The notes under the pieces were generated by a model that saw only the letters and a program-made list of their open reading frames with translations, searched no databases and had not been told where the DNA came from. From Caballeronia sp. dw_19 (lineage in GTDB: Bacteria > Pseudomonadota > Gammaproteobacteria > Burkholderiales > Burkholderiaceae), in the NCBI RefSeq assembly GCF_018449515.1, contig NZ_JAAVUQ010000020.1:1-64000 (forward strand): 64,000 nt of DNA, written 5' to 3'. Below are positions 35,464 to 44,947 of this stretch, piece after piece. The stretch's first letter is position 1; every line of letters starts with the position of its first letter. The translations under genes and the position numbers were made by a program.

Positions 35464-35898
35464 GTTTCCCCTGAAACGTGTAGTGGTCTGTCTACGTCGA
35501 TCGTCTGGTTACCCGGCTCGCGACATCGCAAAGTCTATTAGCAAGTCTTTTGTTTTCTAAACGATTCAAAATTCACGCGCTCGGCGAAACGAAGGAGCAG
35601 GCGGCGGAACCGGCTTTTCCAATGGGGCGATAAACGACTGCGCGTGACGCAGGATCTCTCAAGCGCTCAGGATGGCCTTGACCCCGAATAGGTATCGAGG
35701 TTGTCGGCGAGGTGAATCCACGCCAACTGCCCTGCGATATGCGTGTGGTCGGCTACGGTCCGCCCCCGCCGCCGAAACCCCTTATCGAATTATTTTCTAA
35801 TATTTTCTCGACTTGGCGACCTGAAGGGATATTTTTACGCGCGCGGATCGCATTTTTTCCACCCTACACTGAGCGCTCGATAATGACGGTCCGCCACT
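35464..35898 (+). other. Intergenic region before acyltransferase gene
   Basis: 435 bases with no supported gene. It carries the divergent promoters of the solute-binding protein gene (minus strand) and the acyltransferase gene (plus strand). AT-rich patches occur near 35785-35815. No convincing consensus site was found. Confidence 0.4.
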
Positions 35899-36972
35899 AT
35901 GAACGCCATAAAGTCCACCCGGTTTGATTTGCTTGACGGCTTGAGAGGTCTTGCCGCAATCGCCGTCATGCTTCACCACTACACACAGCACACCGGCTGG
36001 GACTGGTTCGGCGGGGCGTGGGTCGCGGTCGACCTGTTCTTCGTGCTGTCCGGCTTCGTGATCGCGCACAGTTATGGCAAGAAGATCCTGAACGGAATGT
36101 CGTTTCGTGAATTCGCCTTCGTGCGGCTCGTCCGGCTCGCGCCGCTCTACCTCCTGGGGCTGGCCCTCGGCGTCTGCGCCGTGTTGCTGTCGATGGCAAA
36201 AACCGGCACACCGCAAATATCGGGCACGCAGCTCGCGACAGCCACTGTGCTGGGCGCGGCGTGGCTGCCGTACTTTAATACTATCGGCTGGCCTTTTGGC
36301 ACGGACACCATCGTAGGCGCGACCTTTCCGTTGAACGATCCATCCTGGTCGCTATTCTTCGAGTTATTCGTCAACGTTGTATTTGCCGCTTATCTTTACA
36401 AGTTTCGCAAACTGCCGAGCGCCAAATATTCGATACTCGCGTTCATCGCATTTATTGCCTGCACGGTCATCTTTCGGCAAATCAATCCAGGCTGGCGGGC
36501 GGAGAGTTTCCTGCTCGGATTCCCACGCGTTATTGCTGAATTCTTCGCCGGGGTTTTCATCTTTTCGATGGGGCTTCAGTATAAGAGGGCGCATCCTGCA
36601 TTCACGGCAATGGTCACGATCGCAGCGCTGGCGTGCTTCGCCATCGGCAGTCCCAAGGTGGCATTCGTCAACTCGCTGACGCTCGTTCCGTTGTCGGTCG
36701 CGTTGCTGTGCTCGGTGTCCATAGAAGGTATTGGCAAGGGTATCTGCAAGGTGCTGGGCGAACTCTCGTATCCGCTCTACGTGATCCATTTCCCGGTCTA
36801 TCGGCTGGTGTTCGAGTCGTTCGAGATCCGGGTGCTCAACCCGATCGTCCAGACGCTGGTCGTGGCTGGCATTTCGATCGTGCTGGCGTTGCTGCTCGCA
36901 CGAGCGGACCAGGAACTCAGGAGGAAGCTGACGAGTTTCATCAAGACCAAGAGGTCTCCCGCGGCCGTCTGA
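35899..36972 (+). CDS. Acyltransferase 3 family membrane protein (OafA/YrhL type)
   Basis: 357 residues with about ten membrane helices. The start RFDLLDGLRGLAAIAVMLHH holds the conserved R-x10-H-type pair, followed by VAVDLFFVLSGFVIA and FAFVRLVRLAPLYLL. These are integral-membrane enzymes that transfer acetyl or other acyl groups to cell-surface sugars such as O-antigen, capsule or exopolysaccharide. No glycan genes lie beside it, so its acceptor is unknown. Confidence 0.9.
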   Translation: MNAIKSTRFDLLDGLRGLAAIAVMLHHYTQHTGWDWFGGAWVAVDLFFVLSGFVIAHSYGKKILNGMSFREFAFVRLVRLAPLYLLGLALGVCAVLLSMAKTGTPQISGTQLATATVLGAAWLPYFNTIGWPFGTDTIVGATFPLNDPSWSLFFELFVNVVFAAYLYKFRKLPSAKYSILAFIAFIACTVIFRQINPGWRAESFLLGFPRVIAEFFAGVFIFSMGLQYKRAHPAFTAMVTIAALACFAIGSPKVAFVNSLTLVPLSVALLCSVSIEGIGKGICKVLGELSYPLYVIHFPVYRLVFESFEIRVLNPIVQTLVVAGISIVLALLLARADQELRRKLTSFIKTKRSPAAV

Positions 36973-37076
36973 TCGAGGCTCTTTCAGGCACGGGAAAAAC
37001 GGCAGGGTTATTCAAAATCCGCTGAAAACGCGACCCGGGCTAAACTTGCGGTTTCCGCCCGCGGCATCGCAAAGCC

Positions 37077-37898
37077 ATGACCGTCTCCCGTTTCAGCAAT
37101 TCCGCGCGCTATTGGCGCTCGTCGCTCGTGCCCGGCGCGGAGATGCTCACGGCCGAGTATTACGATCATTCCTTCACGCCCCACTGGCACGACGCCTACA
37201 CCGTTCCCGTCATTGAAGCGGGCGCGGAGCAGTACGACTATCGCGGATCGAACTTCGTGGCCGAGGCGGGTTCGGTGCCGGTCATCAATCCGGGCGAACT
37301 GCATACCGGCGCGCGGGCGGTGGATTTCGGCTGGCGGTATCGCGTGTTTTATCTGCCGGTCGATTTCGTGCAGTCGGTCGCCAACGAAGTGGCAGGCCGC
37401 ACCCAGCCCATGCCGTGGTTCTCCGCCGATGTCATCCGCGACGCCGATCTCGCCCAACGCGTGCAGATCGCGCATCAGGCAATGGAAGCCGACCTGGATC
37501 CGCTCGGGGCGGAACATGCGTTGCTCGACGCGGTATCCACGCTGCTTGCACGTCATGCCGGACAACGCCAGCCGGTACAGCGCATGCGTCAGGACTCGGT
37601 GCGTGTGAATGCGATGAAAGCCCGCCTGACCGATGACCTGACTGAGCCGTTATCGCTTGCCGAACTCGCGCAGACCGTGGGACTCTCGACCTTCCATGCC
37701 GCGCGCCTGTTCACGCGCGAGACCGGACTTGCCCCTCACGCGTGGCGCAACCAGATGCGTGTCAATCGCGCGCTCGATGCCTTGCGCGCGGGCGTCCCGG
37801 TGACGGACGTGGCGGCGGCCAGTGGTTTCACCGACCAGAGCCATTTCACCCGGCACTTCAAAAAGACCTTCGGCGTGTCGCCAGGACGCTGGCGTTGA
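37077..37898 (+). CDS. AraC-family transcriptional regulator
   Basis: 273 residues. An N-terminal AraC-binding cupin (FTPHWHDAYTVPVIEAGAEQ; VINPGELHTG) is followed by two helix-turn-helix motifs: LAELAQTVGLSTFHAARLFT and VTDVAAASGFTDQSHFTRHF, then KKTFGVSPGRWR. It precedes azlCD by 98 bases on the same strand and may regulate them. The ligand is unknown; small amphipathic molecules such as amino acids are plausible for this position. Confidence 0.92.
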   Translation: MTVSRFSNSARYWRSSLVPGAEMLTAEYYDHSFTPHWHDAYTVPVIEAGAEQYDYRGSNFVAEAGSVPVINPGELHTGARAVDFGWRYRVFYLPVDFVQSVANEVAGRTQPMPWFSADVIRDADLAQRVQIAHQAMEADLDPLGAEHALLDAVSTLLARHAGQRQPVQRMRQDSVRVNAMKARLTDDLTEPLSLAELAQTVGLSTFHAARLFTRETGLAPHAWRNQMRVNRALDALRAGVPVTDVAAASGFTDQSHFTRHFKKTFGVSPGRWR

Positions 37899-37996
37899 GT
37901 GTTAGCGCACCGCATCCTGTCGATGTAACCCGACCGCAAGAACGTACAAGCGCTTGACCGCGGCACGTCCTATCCTCGCTATCAACGGAGGAGACT

Positions 37997-38803
37997 TTGA
38001 ACTCAACGCATCAAGGCCATCAAGGCCATCAGGCCCATCAGCCGCGTAACCTCACCGAATTCGGCGCAGGCGCACGCGATACCATTCCCATGATGATCGG
38101 CGCCGCGCCATTTGGCGTGATCTTCGGCACACTCGCCGCTACCGGTCCGCTGCATGCGTGGTCGGTGCAGTTCATGTCGCTTGCGGTATTTGCCGGCTCG
38201 GCGCAGTTCATCGCGCTTGGGCTGATCGCCGGCCGTGCGAGTTTTGCGGTGATCTGGGCAACCACGTTCATCGTCAACCTGCGTCACGTCCTGTACTCCG
38301 CAACGCTTGCGCCCTACGTCGCGCACTTGCCTGCGCGCTGGCGCTGGACGCTCGGCGCGTTCATGACCGATGAGGTATTTGCCGTCTCGTACGCGCATTA
38401 TCAGCGCCGGGCACCGGGCGAAACCGGGCCGTATTACTTCCTTGGCTCGGGCGTTTCCATGTATGTGAACTGGCAGATATGGACCGTCGCCGGACTGCTG
38501 TTCGGTTCGGCGTTTCCGGGTCTCCAGTCGAAGGGACTCGACTTCGCGATGGTCGCCACGTTCATTGCGATCATCGTGCCGCAGCTTGTTGCGTTGCGTT
38601 TTGTGGCAGCGGCGCTGGCCGCCGGCGTGTTGTCGTTTGCGTGGAATGACTGGCCATACAAGCTCGGTTTGCTAGCGGCAGTCGTGGTGGGGGTGGCGGT
38701 GGGCATGCTGCTGTCGATGCGTGCAAAAGACTCCACCGACTCCAGGCAAAGCCCGGCACAACGTCCCACGCAACGCCCCGCGGAAATGGAGCGTGCCAAA
38801 TGA
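37997..38803 (+). CDS. azlC: AzlC-family branched-chain amino acid exporter, large subunit
   Basis: 268 residues from a TTG with a GGAGGAG site (37987-37993). Membrane segments with APFGVIFGTLAATGPLHAWS, FAGSAQFIALGLI and TTFIVNLRHVLYSATLAPYV are diagnostic of AzlC/YgaZ, which exports branched-chain amino acids with AzlD/YgaH. Before the conserved part lies an N-terminal HQGHQGHQAHQ encoded by 9-bp tandem repeats (CATCAAGGC), unusual for the family. The stop overlaps the azlD start (ATGA). Confidence 0.9.
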   Translation: MNSTHQGHQGHQAHQPRNLTEFGAGARDTIPMMIGAAPFGVIFGTLAATGPLHAWSVQFMSLAVFAGSAQFIALGLIAGRASFAVIWATTFIVNLRHVLYSATLAPYVAHLPARWRWTLGAFMTDEVFAVSYAHYQRRAPGETGPYYFLGSGVSMYVNWQIWTVAGLLFGSAFPGLQSKGLDFAMVATFIAIIVPQLVALRFVAAALAAGVLSFAWNDWPYKLGLLAAVVVGVAVGMLLSMRAKDSTDSRQSPAQRPTQRPAEMERAK

Positions 38804-39117
38804 AATACGCTCTTCTGATCCTGGGCATGGCGGTGATTACCTATGGCATCCGCTCTGCGGTTTTCGTGTTCGGTGAGCGCTTGAGCTTTCCGCCCATTGT
38901 GCGCATGGCGCTTGATTTCGTGCCGGTGACGGTGTTGACGGCGATCATCGTGCCAATGACGTTTGCACCGCACGGCGGTGCTGCCGAGCTTACCTGGCGT
39001 AATTCGCAATTGATCGCGGCGGTGGTGGCCGTTGTCGTATGTGCGCTTACGCGCAAGCCCTTGCTGACCATTGCAGTCTCGCTGGCGGTGTTCTTTGGCT
39101 GGCAGATGATCGTTTAG
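38800..39117 (+). CDS. azlD: AzlD-family branched-chain amino acid exporter, small subunit
   Basis: 105 residues with four hydrophobic segments: YALLILGMAVITYGIRSAVF at the start and FVPVTVLTAIIVPMTF in the middle match AzlD/YgaH. Its start overlaps the azlC stop by four bases, so the two subunits are translationally coupled. A hairpin follows 14 bases after the stop, before a convergent gene. Confidence 0.9.
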   Translation: MKYALLILGMAVITYGIRSAVFVFGERLSFPPIVRMALDFVPVTVLTAIIVPMTFAPHGGAAELTWRNSQLIAAVVAVVVCALTRKPLLTIAVSLAVFFGWQMIV

Positions 39118-39131
39118 ATTTTCGCTCACGC

Positions 39132-39153
39132 CACGGAGATGAACGTCTCCGTG
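39132..39153 (+). terminator. Hairpin between azlD and the PepSY gene
   Basis: CACGGAGA-N6-TCTCCGTG stem, flanked by TTCGCT / AGCGAA that could extend it. It lies between two converging genes. There is no T-run, so it is a candidate only. Confidence 0.45.
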
Positions 39154-39174
39154 GGAGACGTAAGCGAACACCCC

Positions 39175-40419
39175 TCACGCAATCGTGCCGCGCCCCACGC
39201 TCACTTTCGATCCGCTCGCTGACCGGCGACGCGCTCGCGCCTTCTTCATCCAGATCAGGAACCCGGTAGCGCTGAGCATGGCCACTACGACACCCAGGAC
39301 GCTGACCAGGATCCTTCCCGTCAAGCCGATGATGCGGCCCGAATGCAGCGGAAACTGAGCCTGCATGAAGATGTCGCCGGCCGATCCCCGGCCCGGAATC
39401 TGAGTACCGATAGACTTCCCGGTCTGCGCGTTCCAGAAGAGCCACGCGTTGCCCAGACCCGCATCGCCGTGATCGTTGCCGGCCTCGAAATAACCCACAC
39501 CATAAGCGTTCACCAAAGGCGAATACAGCAGGCCGCCCGGCGGCGCATCGATGCCGTCATGGCGCGCCGCGACCCGCGCCATCTCAACGACCTGTTCCCG
39601 GCTCAACGGCGATGCAGTCGGACTGGCCGGCAACGCCAGCCCGGGGTCGGAGAAAGGTGTTGAGCCCAGCGTCGAGAACATCGACACAATCGGGCGCATG
39701 ACGGGGTTCGTCAGGTTCATTGAGACCGAGGTGAGCGCGATCATCATCAGCAGACCCCACACCCACACGCCGCCCGAGCGATGCAGGTCGAAGGTGAGCG
39801 CATAACCACCGCGCTTCACGCGGAACGCGAGCGACTTGCGCCAGCTTTTGATACTCGGAAACGAGAGCACGATCGCAATCAGGCTGTCGAACAACCATAC
39901 GATCCCGACAATGCCCATCAGCCACATGCCGAGGTCAATACCGCCGCGTATCGACAGTATTGGCAGATGCAACGAGTAGTGCAGCTTGTAGATGAACGGG
40001 ATCAACTCAAGCCGTGAGACTGAGACAGCGCCCCATTCGCGACGCGCCTGGATCTCGCCGGTGGCAGGATCGACGGCAAGCTGGTTGAAGTTGATTTCGT
40101 AGGGCAGGCCCGTTGCCGGATTGGTGCGAGGTGTCACGCCCATCTGCAGCGTATGGCCCGGCTCGGCCACGAGCGGCAGGTACGTGACCTGCACGCGCGG
40201 ATCGGCGGCTTCAATCCGGTTCGCCAGTTCCAGCGGAGACTGTGCAGGCAGCGTAGGCAACGCAGACGCAGACGACTTTGCCACGAAGAACTCCGGGTTC
40301 AGCGCGGCATCCAGTTCGTGATCCCACGCGATGATCGCACCCGTCAAACCCGACATGAACAGGAACAGCGCAATCCCAAGGCCGAACCAACGGTGCAACC
40401 GCACCAGCCACGATCTCAT
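39175..40419 (-). CDS. PepSY-associated transmembrane protein, Fur-linked
   Basis: 414 residues. The start WLVRLHRWFGLGIALFLFMS GLTG (helix 1) and WDHELDAALNPEFF are typical of PepSY_TM proteins, which have four membrane helices and two periplasmic PepSY domains. Such proteins are often iron-regulated and act in siderophore-iron reduction or uptake (FoxB/PiuB-like). A strong Fur-type palindrome lies 79 bases upstream of the start, which supports an iron role. No TonB receptor is adjacent in this window. Confidence 0.9.
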   Translation of the reverse strand: MRSWLVRLHRWFGLGIALFLFMSGLTGAIIAWDHELDAALNPEFFVAKSSASALPTLPAQSPLELANRIEAADPRVQVTYLPLVAEPGHTLQMGVTPRTNPATGLPYEINFNQLAVDPATGEIQARREWGAVSVSRLELIPFIYKLHYSLHLPILSIRGGIDLGMWLMGIVGIVWLFDSLIAIVLSFPSIKSWRKSLAFRVKRGGYALTFDLHRSGGVWVWGLLMMIALTSVSMNLTNPVMRPIVSMFSTLGSTPFSDPGLALPASPTASPLSREQVVEMARVAARHDGIDAPPGGLLYSPLVNAYGVGYFEAGNDHGDAGLGNAWLFWNAQTGKSIGTQIPGRGSAGDIFMQAQFPLHSGRIIGLTGRILVSVLGVVVAMLSATGFLIWMKKARARRRSASGSKVSVGRGTIA

Positions 40420-40497
40420 GCCCGACGTGCGGTAATGGGCGCGCTACGGGATGTGCGAAAAATTACTGCTGCCTGCTTCATCGAAGTCATCTGCCAT

Positions 40498-40518
40498 AAA
40501 TGGGAATCATTCGCATTT
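40498..40518 (-). promoter_or_regulatory. Fur box
   Basis: A palindrome with the form AAATG-N-GAAT-N-ATTC-N-CATTT, complete in all arms, matching the Burkholderia-type Fur consensus built on GATAATGATAATCATTATC. It lies upstream of the PepSY gene and indicates iron repression. Confidence 0.75.
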
Positions 40519-40648
40519 TAGTGGCTAGACGGGTTCGTTGCAAGTATTCTGAAAGAATGGCTGGCGGGATAGCGGCCGCGAAGGGGCCGGTTGGATTGAG
40601 CGTTGGGGGCTTTGCGCTGCATGAAGGAGGAGCAGGCACTGCACAGAA

Positions 40649-40674
40649 CCGGGCCGACTCTTGAATCGGCCCGG
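40649..40674 (-). terminator. Hairpin after DHA2 exporter gene
   Basis: CCGGGCCGA-N8-TCGGCCCGG, a perfect 9-bp stem starting 13 bases after the exporter stop. No strong T-run follows on the minus strand. Confidence 0.5.
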
Positions 40675-40686
40675 CCTTTAATGCAC

Positions 40687-42180
40687 TTAGTCTTCGATCG
40701 GCGATAACGCCTCAAGCGGCATCTTCTTCACGTGCCCCAGCGTGATCGTAGGGAGGAAGAGGAGAAACCCGACGACGAAAATCGCGATCACGAAAATCGA
40801 CAGGAACGTCAGATGAAGCGACTGATGCAGCACCTGACGGATTGCATCGCTGCTGCCGAGGTTCGTCACCTGATTCTGAAGCAGGGCCCTCAACTGATCT
40901 GACGTAACCGCTGCCGCACCGTTCGAATGACTGAGACCGAAGTTGAGCACGGCGCCGAACAAGGTCGCGCCGATCGTGCTGCCGAGATTACGCGAGAATA
41001 GATTCGATGCAGTCGCGCTGCCGCGCTGCGCAACATCCACTATCTCCTGGATCAGCACGAGCGAACTGACGCTCGACGTTCCCATGCCGAAGCCCATGAT
41101 GAGCGAACCAAACGCCGCGATGAGCGGCGAGCTTTCCGGCGACAGCACGATCAGGAACACCGCACCGGCCGGAATAAACGCACTGCCGCCAATCAGGATG
41201 CGCCGCAGCCCGATCCGATGAAACGACTTCGCGGCCAGCGTCGCGCCAACGGGCCATCCGACCATCATCATGGTCAATGCAAGACCCGCGATCACCGGCG
41301 AGCGATGCAGGACACCTTGAACATACATCGGCAGGAAGGTGGTTGCGCCCATCAGGATCATGCCGGACAAGACGGTCGATCCATTGCACGCAGCGATCGG
41401 CCGGCGGCTCCAGAGCGCGAACGAGATCATGGGTTCGGTTGCCCGTTTCTCCTGCATCAGGAAGAACAGCAGGCACACGATAAAGAACCCGCCCGCGATC
41501 AATGCCTTCGTGACGTCGTCATTGCCTGCATACGTCAGCGACATCATCAGCGCGGCGATCGACACCATGAAAAGCGCCGCCCCCGCAAAGTCGATGGAGG
41601 GGCGCGTGTGCCGCTCGGATTCCTTCAGGAACGCGATGAACCCGGCCGCCGACGCGAGGCCGATCGGCACGTTCATCCAGAAGATCCAGGCCCACGAAAA
41701 GTCGTGGATGATGAGCCCGCCTACCATTGGTCCGACCACCGCCGATATGGCCCATACACTCGCCAGATAACCTTGCACCTTGCCGCGTTCGCGCGCGGGG
41801 TAGAGGTCGGCGACAATCGTTAGCGTGACCGGCTGGATCGCGCCCGCGCCGACTCCCTGGATCAGCCGGAACACGATCATTGCGGGCATCGACCAGGCGA
41901 AACCGGCAAGTATGGAGCCGATCAGAAAGATCGCGATACCGGCAAGAACGACGGGCTTGCGGCCATACAGGTCCGCGAGCTTGCCGAAGATGACCGTCAT
42001 GGCGGTCTGCGTCAGCAGGAACGACGAGAAGACCCAGCTATAGAGATGCAGGTCGCCAAGCTGCGAGACGATCTGCGGCATGGCGGTGGAAACGATGGTG
42101 GCTTCGATGGCGACCATTGCCATTGAAGCCATGACCGCTGCAATGACAAGACGACGCGACGATTGCGGGCTGCGGGACAT
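40687..42180 (-). CDS. DHA2-family MFS drug exporter (EmrB/QacA type)
   Basis: 497 residues from the ATG at 42180 (MSRSPQSSRRLVIAAVMASM); an upstream extension is open but unlike the family. About 14 membrane helices. VSTAMPQIVSQLGDLHLYSW, FGKLADLYGRKPVVLAG (motif A) and FRLIQGVGAGAIQPVTLTIV (motif C) are characteristic. It would export drugs by proton antiport. No HlyD partner is adjacent, unlike the pump at 59.3-63.4 kb, so it likely works alone at the inner membrane. Confidence 0.9.
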   Translation of the reverse strand: MSRSPQSSRRLVIAAVMASMAMVAIEATIVSTAMPQIVSQLGDLHLYSWVFSSFLLTQTAMTVIFGKLADLYGRKPVVLAGIAIFLIGSILAGFAWSMPAMIVFRLIQGVGAGAIQPVTLTIVADLYPARERGKVQGYLASVWAISAVVGPMVGGLIIHDFSWAWIFWMNVPIGLASAAGFIAFLKESERHTRPSIDFAGAALFMVSIAALMMSLTYAGNDDVTKALIAGGFFIVCLLFFLMQEKRATEPMISFALWSRRPIAACNGSTVLSGMILMGATTFLPMYVQGVLHRSPVIAGLALTMMMVGWPVGATLAAKSFHRIGLRRILIGGSAFIPAGAVFLIVLSPESSPLIAAFGSLIMGFGMGTSSVSSLVLIQEIVDVAQRGSATASNLFSRNLGSTIGATLFGAVLNFGLSHSNGAAAVTSDQLRALLQNQVTNLGSSDAIRQVLHQSLHLTFLSIFVIAIFVVGFLLFLPTITLGHVKKMPLEALSPIED

Positions 42181-42534
42181 GGAGATTGGAGTAATGAGGT
42201 AATGAGGGGCGCGGACAAAGTCGCAGGGTCTTGGCGCTGCGACGCGTGAATCGGTCGCAGCGGCGCGACCATCGAAGAGTATGCACCTTGATGGAAATGT
42301 TCGCTGAACCCCGGCCGCGCTTAAACCTGCCTGAGCGGCTGTGCGGGCAGCCCCTAAGAGGTCTCCGTTAGCGACGCGGAATTGTTGAATGACTATGTAA
42401 TGCCTCGTCAATCATGCGCTTTTGTTCGTTCAAGATGTTGTGACACACTTGGATCTTCGTCGCGAATGCTTTCATTTCATTTCATTCATTCGTTCTTTCG
42501 CTTAAGGCCCATCTTTTTTAATCGAGGACCGTCA
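42181..42534 (+). other. Intergenic region, divergent promoters
   Basis: 354 bases with no supported gene, between the DHA2 exporter (minus) and the RidA gene (plus). A short TTCAT-type tandem (TTTCATTTCATTTCATTCAT) lies at 42470-42489. No clear operator was found. Confidence 0.4.
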
Positions 42535-43026
42535 ATGACATCCGTGCCCGTTCCGGCCAACCCGGATTCACCCGCAAGGCGCCTTGCGGCGCTTGGACTC
42601 GTGCTGCCGAAAGTGCCTGTGCCTCGCGGCGCGTTCAAGCCGTTCTCGCGTTCGGGCTCGCTGATCTTCCTCGCGGGACAGATTTGCGAATGGGAAGGCG
42701 AGGTGCGATACGTCGGTCCTGTCGGTGCACAGCACGACCTTGAAACAGGGCAATGGGCAGCGCAAATTTGCGGGCTCAACCTGCTTGCAGCGCTTCACCT
42801 CGCACTCGATGGCGACCTTGACCGCGTGGTCAGTTGTCATCGGATGGGCGGCTTCGTGTATTGCACGCCGGGTTATCCTGACGTGCCAAAAGTCATCAAC
42901 GGTGCCTCCGATCTCATGTTCGCGGTGTTCGGCGAACGAGGCCGGCACGCCCGGACTGCGGTGGGTGTTGCCACGCTTCCAGCGGGAGCGTCGGTGGAAG
43001 TAGACGCGATCTTTGAAGTCCGCTGA
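42535..43026 (+). CDS. RidA/YjgF-family protein
   Basis: 163 residues from the ATG at 42535 with a GAGG site; the frame is open earlier but without similarity. LIFLAGQICEWEGEVRYVGP, QAWAAQICGLNLLAAL-like middle and ARTAVGVATLPAGASVEVDA at the end fit the RidA fold; the ending VGVxxLPxGASVEVD is conserved. RidA proteins hydrolyse reactive imines/enamines. It heads an operon with an amidohydrolase and an acetyltransferase, so it probably clears an imine or acts on an intermediate of that route. Confidence 0.88.
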   Translation: MTSVPVPANPDSPARRLAALGLVLPKVPVPRGAFKPFSRSGSLIFLAGQICEWEGEVRYVGPVGAQHDLETGQWAAQICGLNLLAALHLALDGDLDRVVSCHRMGGFVYCTPGYPDVPKVINGASDLMFAVFGERGRHARTAVGVATLPAGASVEVDAIFEVR

Positions 43027-43053
43027 TTGTCTTTTCTGTTTCCGGGAGTTCCA

Positions 43054-44244
43054 GTGCTCGATAGCTTGTTGGTCACCAACGTCCGTCTGCCGGACAGCGC
43101 CCTCGTGGATATTGCTGTCAGAGGTGGACGGATAGAAGAAATTGGCCCGAACCTGCAGCGCGGCGCTGACGTGATGCGCGAAAACGGCCGGGGCGCGCTG
43201 GTCCTGCCGGGGTTTGTCGAAGGCCATACGCATCTCGACAAAACGAACTGGGGCATGCCGTGGTATCGCAACGATGTGGGCCCGAGGCTCATCGACAGGA
43301 TCGAGAACGAACGAGCATGGCGCGCGAGCACGGGGCACGACGCGGGTGCGCAATCGCTCGCACTTGCGCGGGCTTTTCTCGCAGCAGGGACGACGCGGCT
43401 TAGAACGCATGTGGACATAGACACGGACGCCGGGCTCAGGCATTTGCATGGCGTGCTGGCGACGCGTGAAACGCTGGCCGATGTCATGGAGATACAGGTC
43501 GTGGCGTTTCCCCAGTCGGGCATGCTGCGCCGTCCAGGGACCGACGCGCTGCTAAACGATGCACTAAAGGCTGGAGCCGACGTGCTCGGTGCACTGGACC
43601 CTGCGCTTATCGACCAGGACCCGGTCACCTCGCTCGACACCACGTTCGAGATTGCGAACCGCCTTCAGAAGCCTGTCGATATCCATCTTCACGAACCCGG
43701 CGAGATAGGCGCGTTCACCTTCAACCTGCTGCTCGACCGCGTCAAGGCCTTAGGCATGCAGGGATGCGTTGTCGTCAGTCATGCGTTTTGCCTGGGGCAG
43801 TTGCCGGATCGCGAGCGCGATGCATTGTTGGCGAGGATCGCGGATCTCGACGTCGCGCTGTTGACGACGGCGCCGCCATCCGTGCCCGTCCCTTCCATGC
43901 GCGCTTGCATCGAGGCAGGCGTAACGTTGTTTGCGGGAAACGACGGAATACGCGATACGTGGACGCCTTTCGGCAAGCCCGACATGCTCGAGCGGGCCAT
44001 GTTCGTTGGCATGCGCTACGACCTTCGACGCGACGAAGATCTCGCGCTTGCGTTTGACTGCGTCAGTACATTGGGTGCGTGGGCCTGCGGGTTCGAGGAC
44101 TATGGATTGCACAAAGGCGCGCGGGCCGATCTTGTTTTGGTAGACGCTGAAACAGTCGCGCAAGCGGTTGTTTCTCGACCGGTTCGCAAGCTCGTGGTTG
44201 CCCGCGGCAGGATCGTTGCGCGCGATGGGGTTGCATCGATATGA
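43054..44244 (+). CDS. Amidohydrolase, cytosine-deaminase-like
   Basis: 396 residues from the GTG at 43054, which has a GGGAG site. The metal centre is complete: EGHTHLDKTNWG (HxH), DIHLHEPGE (beta-5 His), CVVVSHAFCLGQL (beta-6 His) and LFAGNDGIRDTWTPFG (beta-8 Asp). This matches the cytosine/isocytosine/creatinine deaminase branch (HTHLDK) rather than carbamate-lysine enzymes. It should deaminate or hydrolyse a small N-heterocycle. It is downstream of RidA and overlaps the following GNAT start (ATGA). Confidence 0.88.
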   Translation: MLDSLLVTNVRLPDSALVDIAVRGGRIEEIGPNLQRGADVMRENGRGALVLPGFVEGHTHLDKTNWGMPWYRNDVGPRLIDRIENERAWRASTGHDAGAQSLALARAFLAAGTTRLRTHVDIDTDAGLRHLHGVLATRETLADVMEIQVVAFPQSGMLRRPGTDALLNDALKAGADVLGALDPALIDQDPVTSLDTTFEIANRLQKPVDIHLHEPGEIGAFTFNLLLDRVKALGMQGCVVVSHAFCLGQLPDRERDALLARIADLDVALLTTAPPSVPVPSMRACIEAGVTLFAGNDGIRDTWTPFGKPDMLERAMFVGMRYDLRRDEDLALAFDCVSTLGAWACGFEDYGLHKGARADLVLVDAETVAQAVVSRPVRKLVVARGRIVARDGVASI

Positions 44245-44756
44245 AACTGATTGCCGAGCGTCTTTATCTCAGGGATCTGGAACCGTCCGATGTCGACGCA
44301 GTGCACGAATATGCCGGCTCGATCGAGGTCGTCTTGCATCAGGAATGGGGGCCTAACACGATCGAGCAGACGGGAGAATATATAGCAGCCTGTGTACTGG
44401 GGAATTCGTTGCCCGACAGAAGAACCGTGGAACTGGCAGCGGTGCTCAACGACGGCAGCCTGATAGGCAGCTACCGGGCAAGTTTGTCGGAAGACGGTGC
44501 CGAGGCGGAGATCGGCTATTCACTTAGTCCCCGCTATTGGCACAAGGGCTACGCTACCGAAGCGGCGAAGCGGTTGGTCGACTACCTGGTGAGCGAGCGG
44601 AACGTGCGAGAAATCTTTGCGACCAGCCGGCCGGAGAATGTCGCGTCCATTCATGTGCTTGAGAAACTCGGGATGCAGCAGGTGGATTTTTATCGCAAGA
44701 ACGTGCTGATCAGAGGCGAGTGGCGCGACACGCTGGTATTTTCGATGAAAGTCTAA
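44241..44756 (+). CDS. GNAT-family N-acetyltransferase
   Basis: 171 residues; start overlaps the amidohydrolase stop. LIAERLYLRDLEPSDVDAVH, EIGYSLSPRYWHKGYATEAA (acetyl-CoA loop) and SRPENVASIHVLEKLGMQQV form the RimJ/RimL-like Acetyltransf_3 pattern. In the operon with RidA and a deaminase it may acetylate an amine made in the pathway, but this is only inferred from position. Confidence 0.88.
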   Translation: MKLIAERLYLRDLEPSDVDAVHEYAGSIEVVLHQEWGPNTIEQTGEYIAACVLGNSLPDRRTVELAAVLNDGSLIGSYRASLSEDGAEAEIGYSLSPRYWHKGYATEAAKRLVDYLVSERNVREIFATSRPENVASIHVLEKLGMQQVDFYRKNVLIRGEWRDTLVFSMKV

Positions 44757-44947
44757 TGAATGTTATGTGGCAGACCGCTAAGGCAATGTGAGCCGCTTGC
44801 CGCTGCGCCCGGCGATATCCCCTTTTGCGCTGACACCATTCGGTGTGTTCCATACTTCAGAATTCCTCCAGACGGCCGATATGCACACAACGGCGCGTAC
44901 ATCCTGATGCGCTGGGTCATGAACTGTGCCTCGCATCGGAGAGTAGA

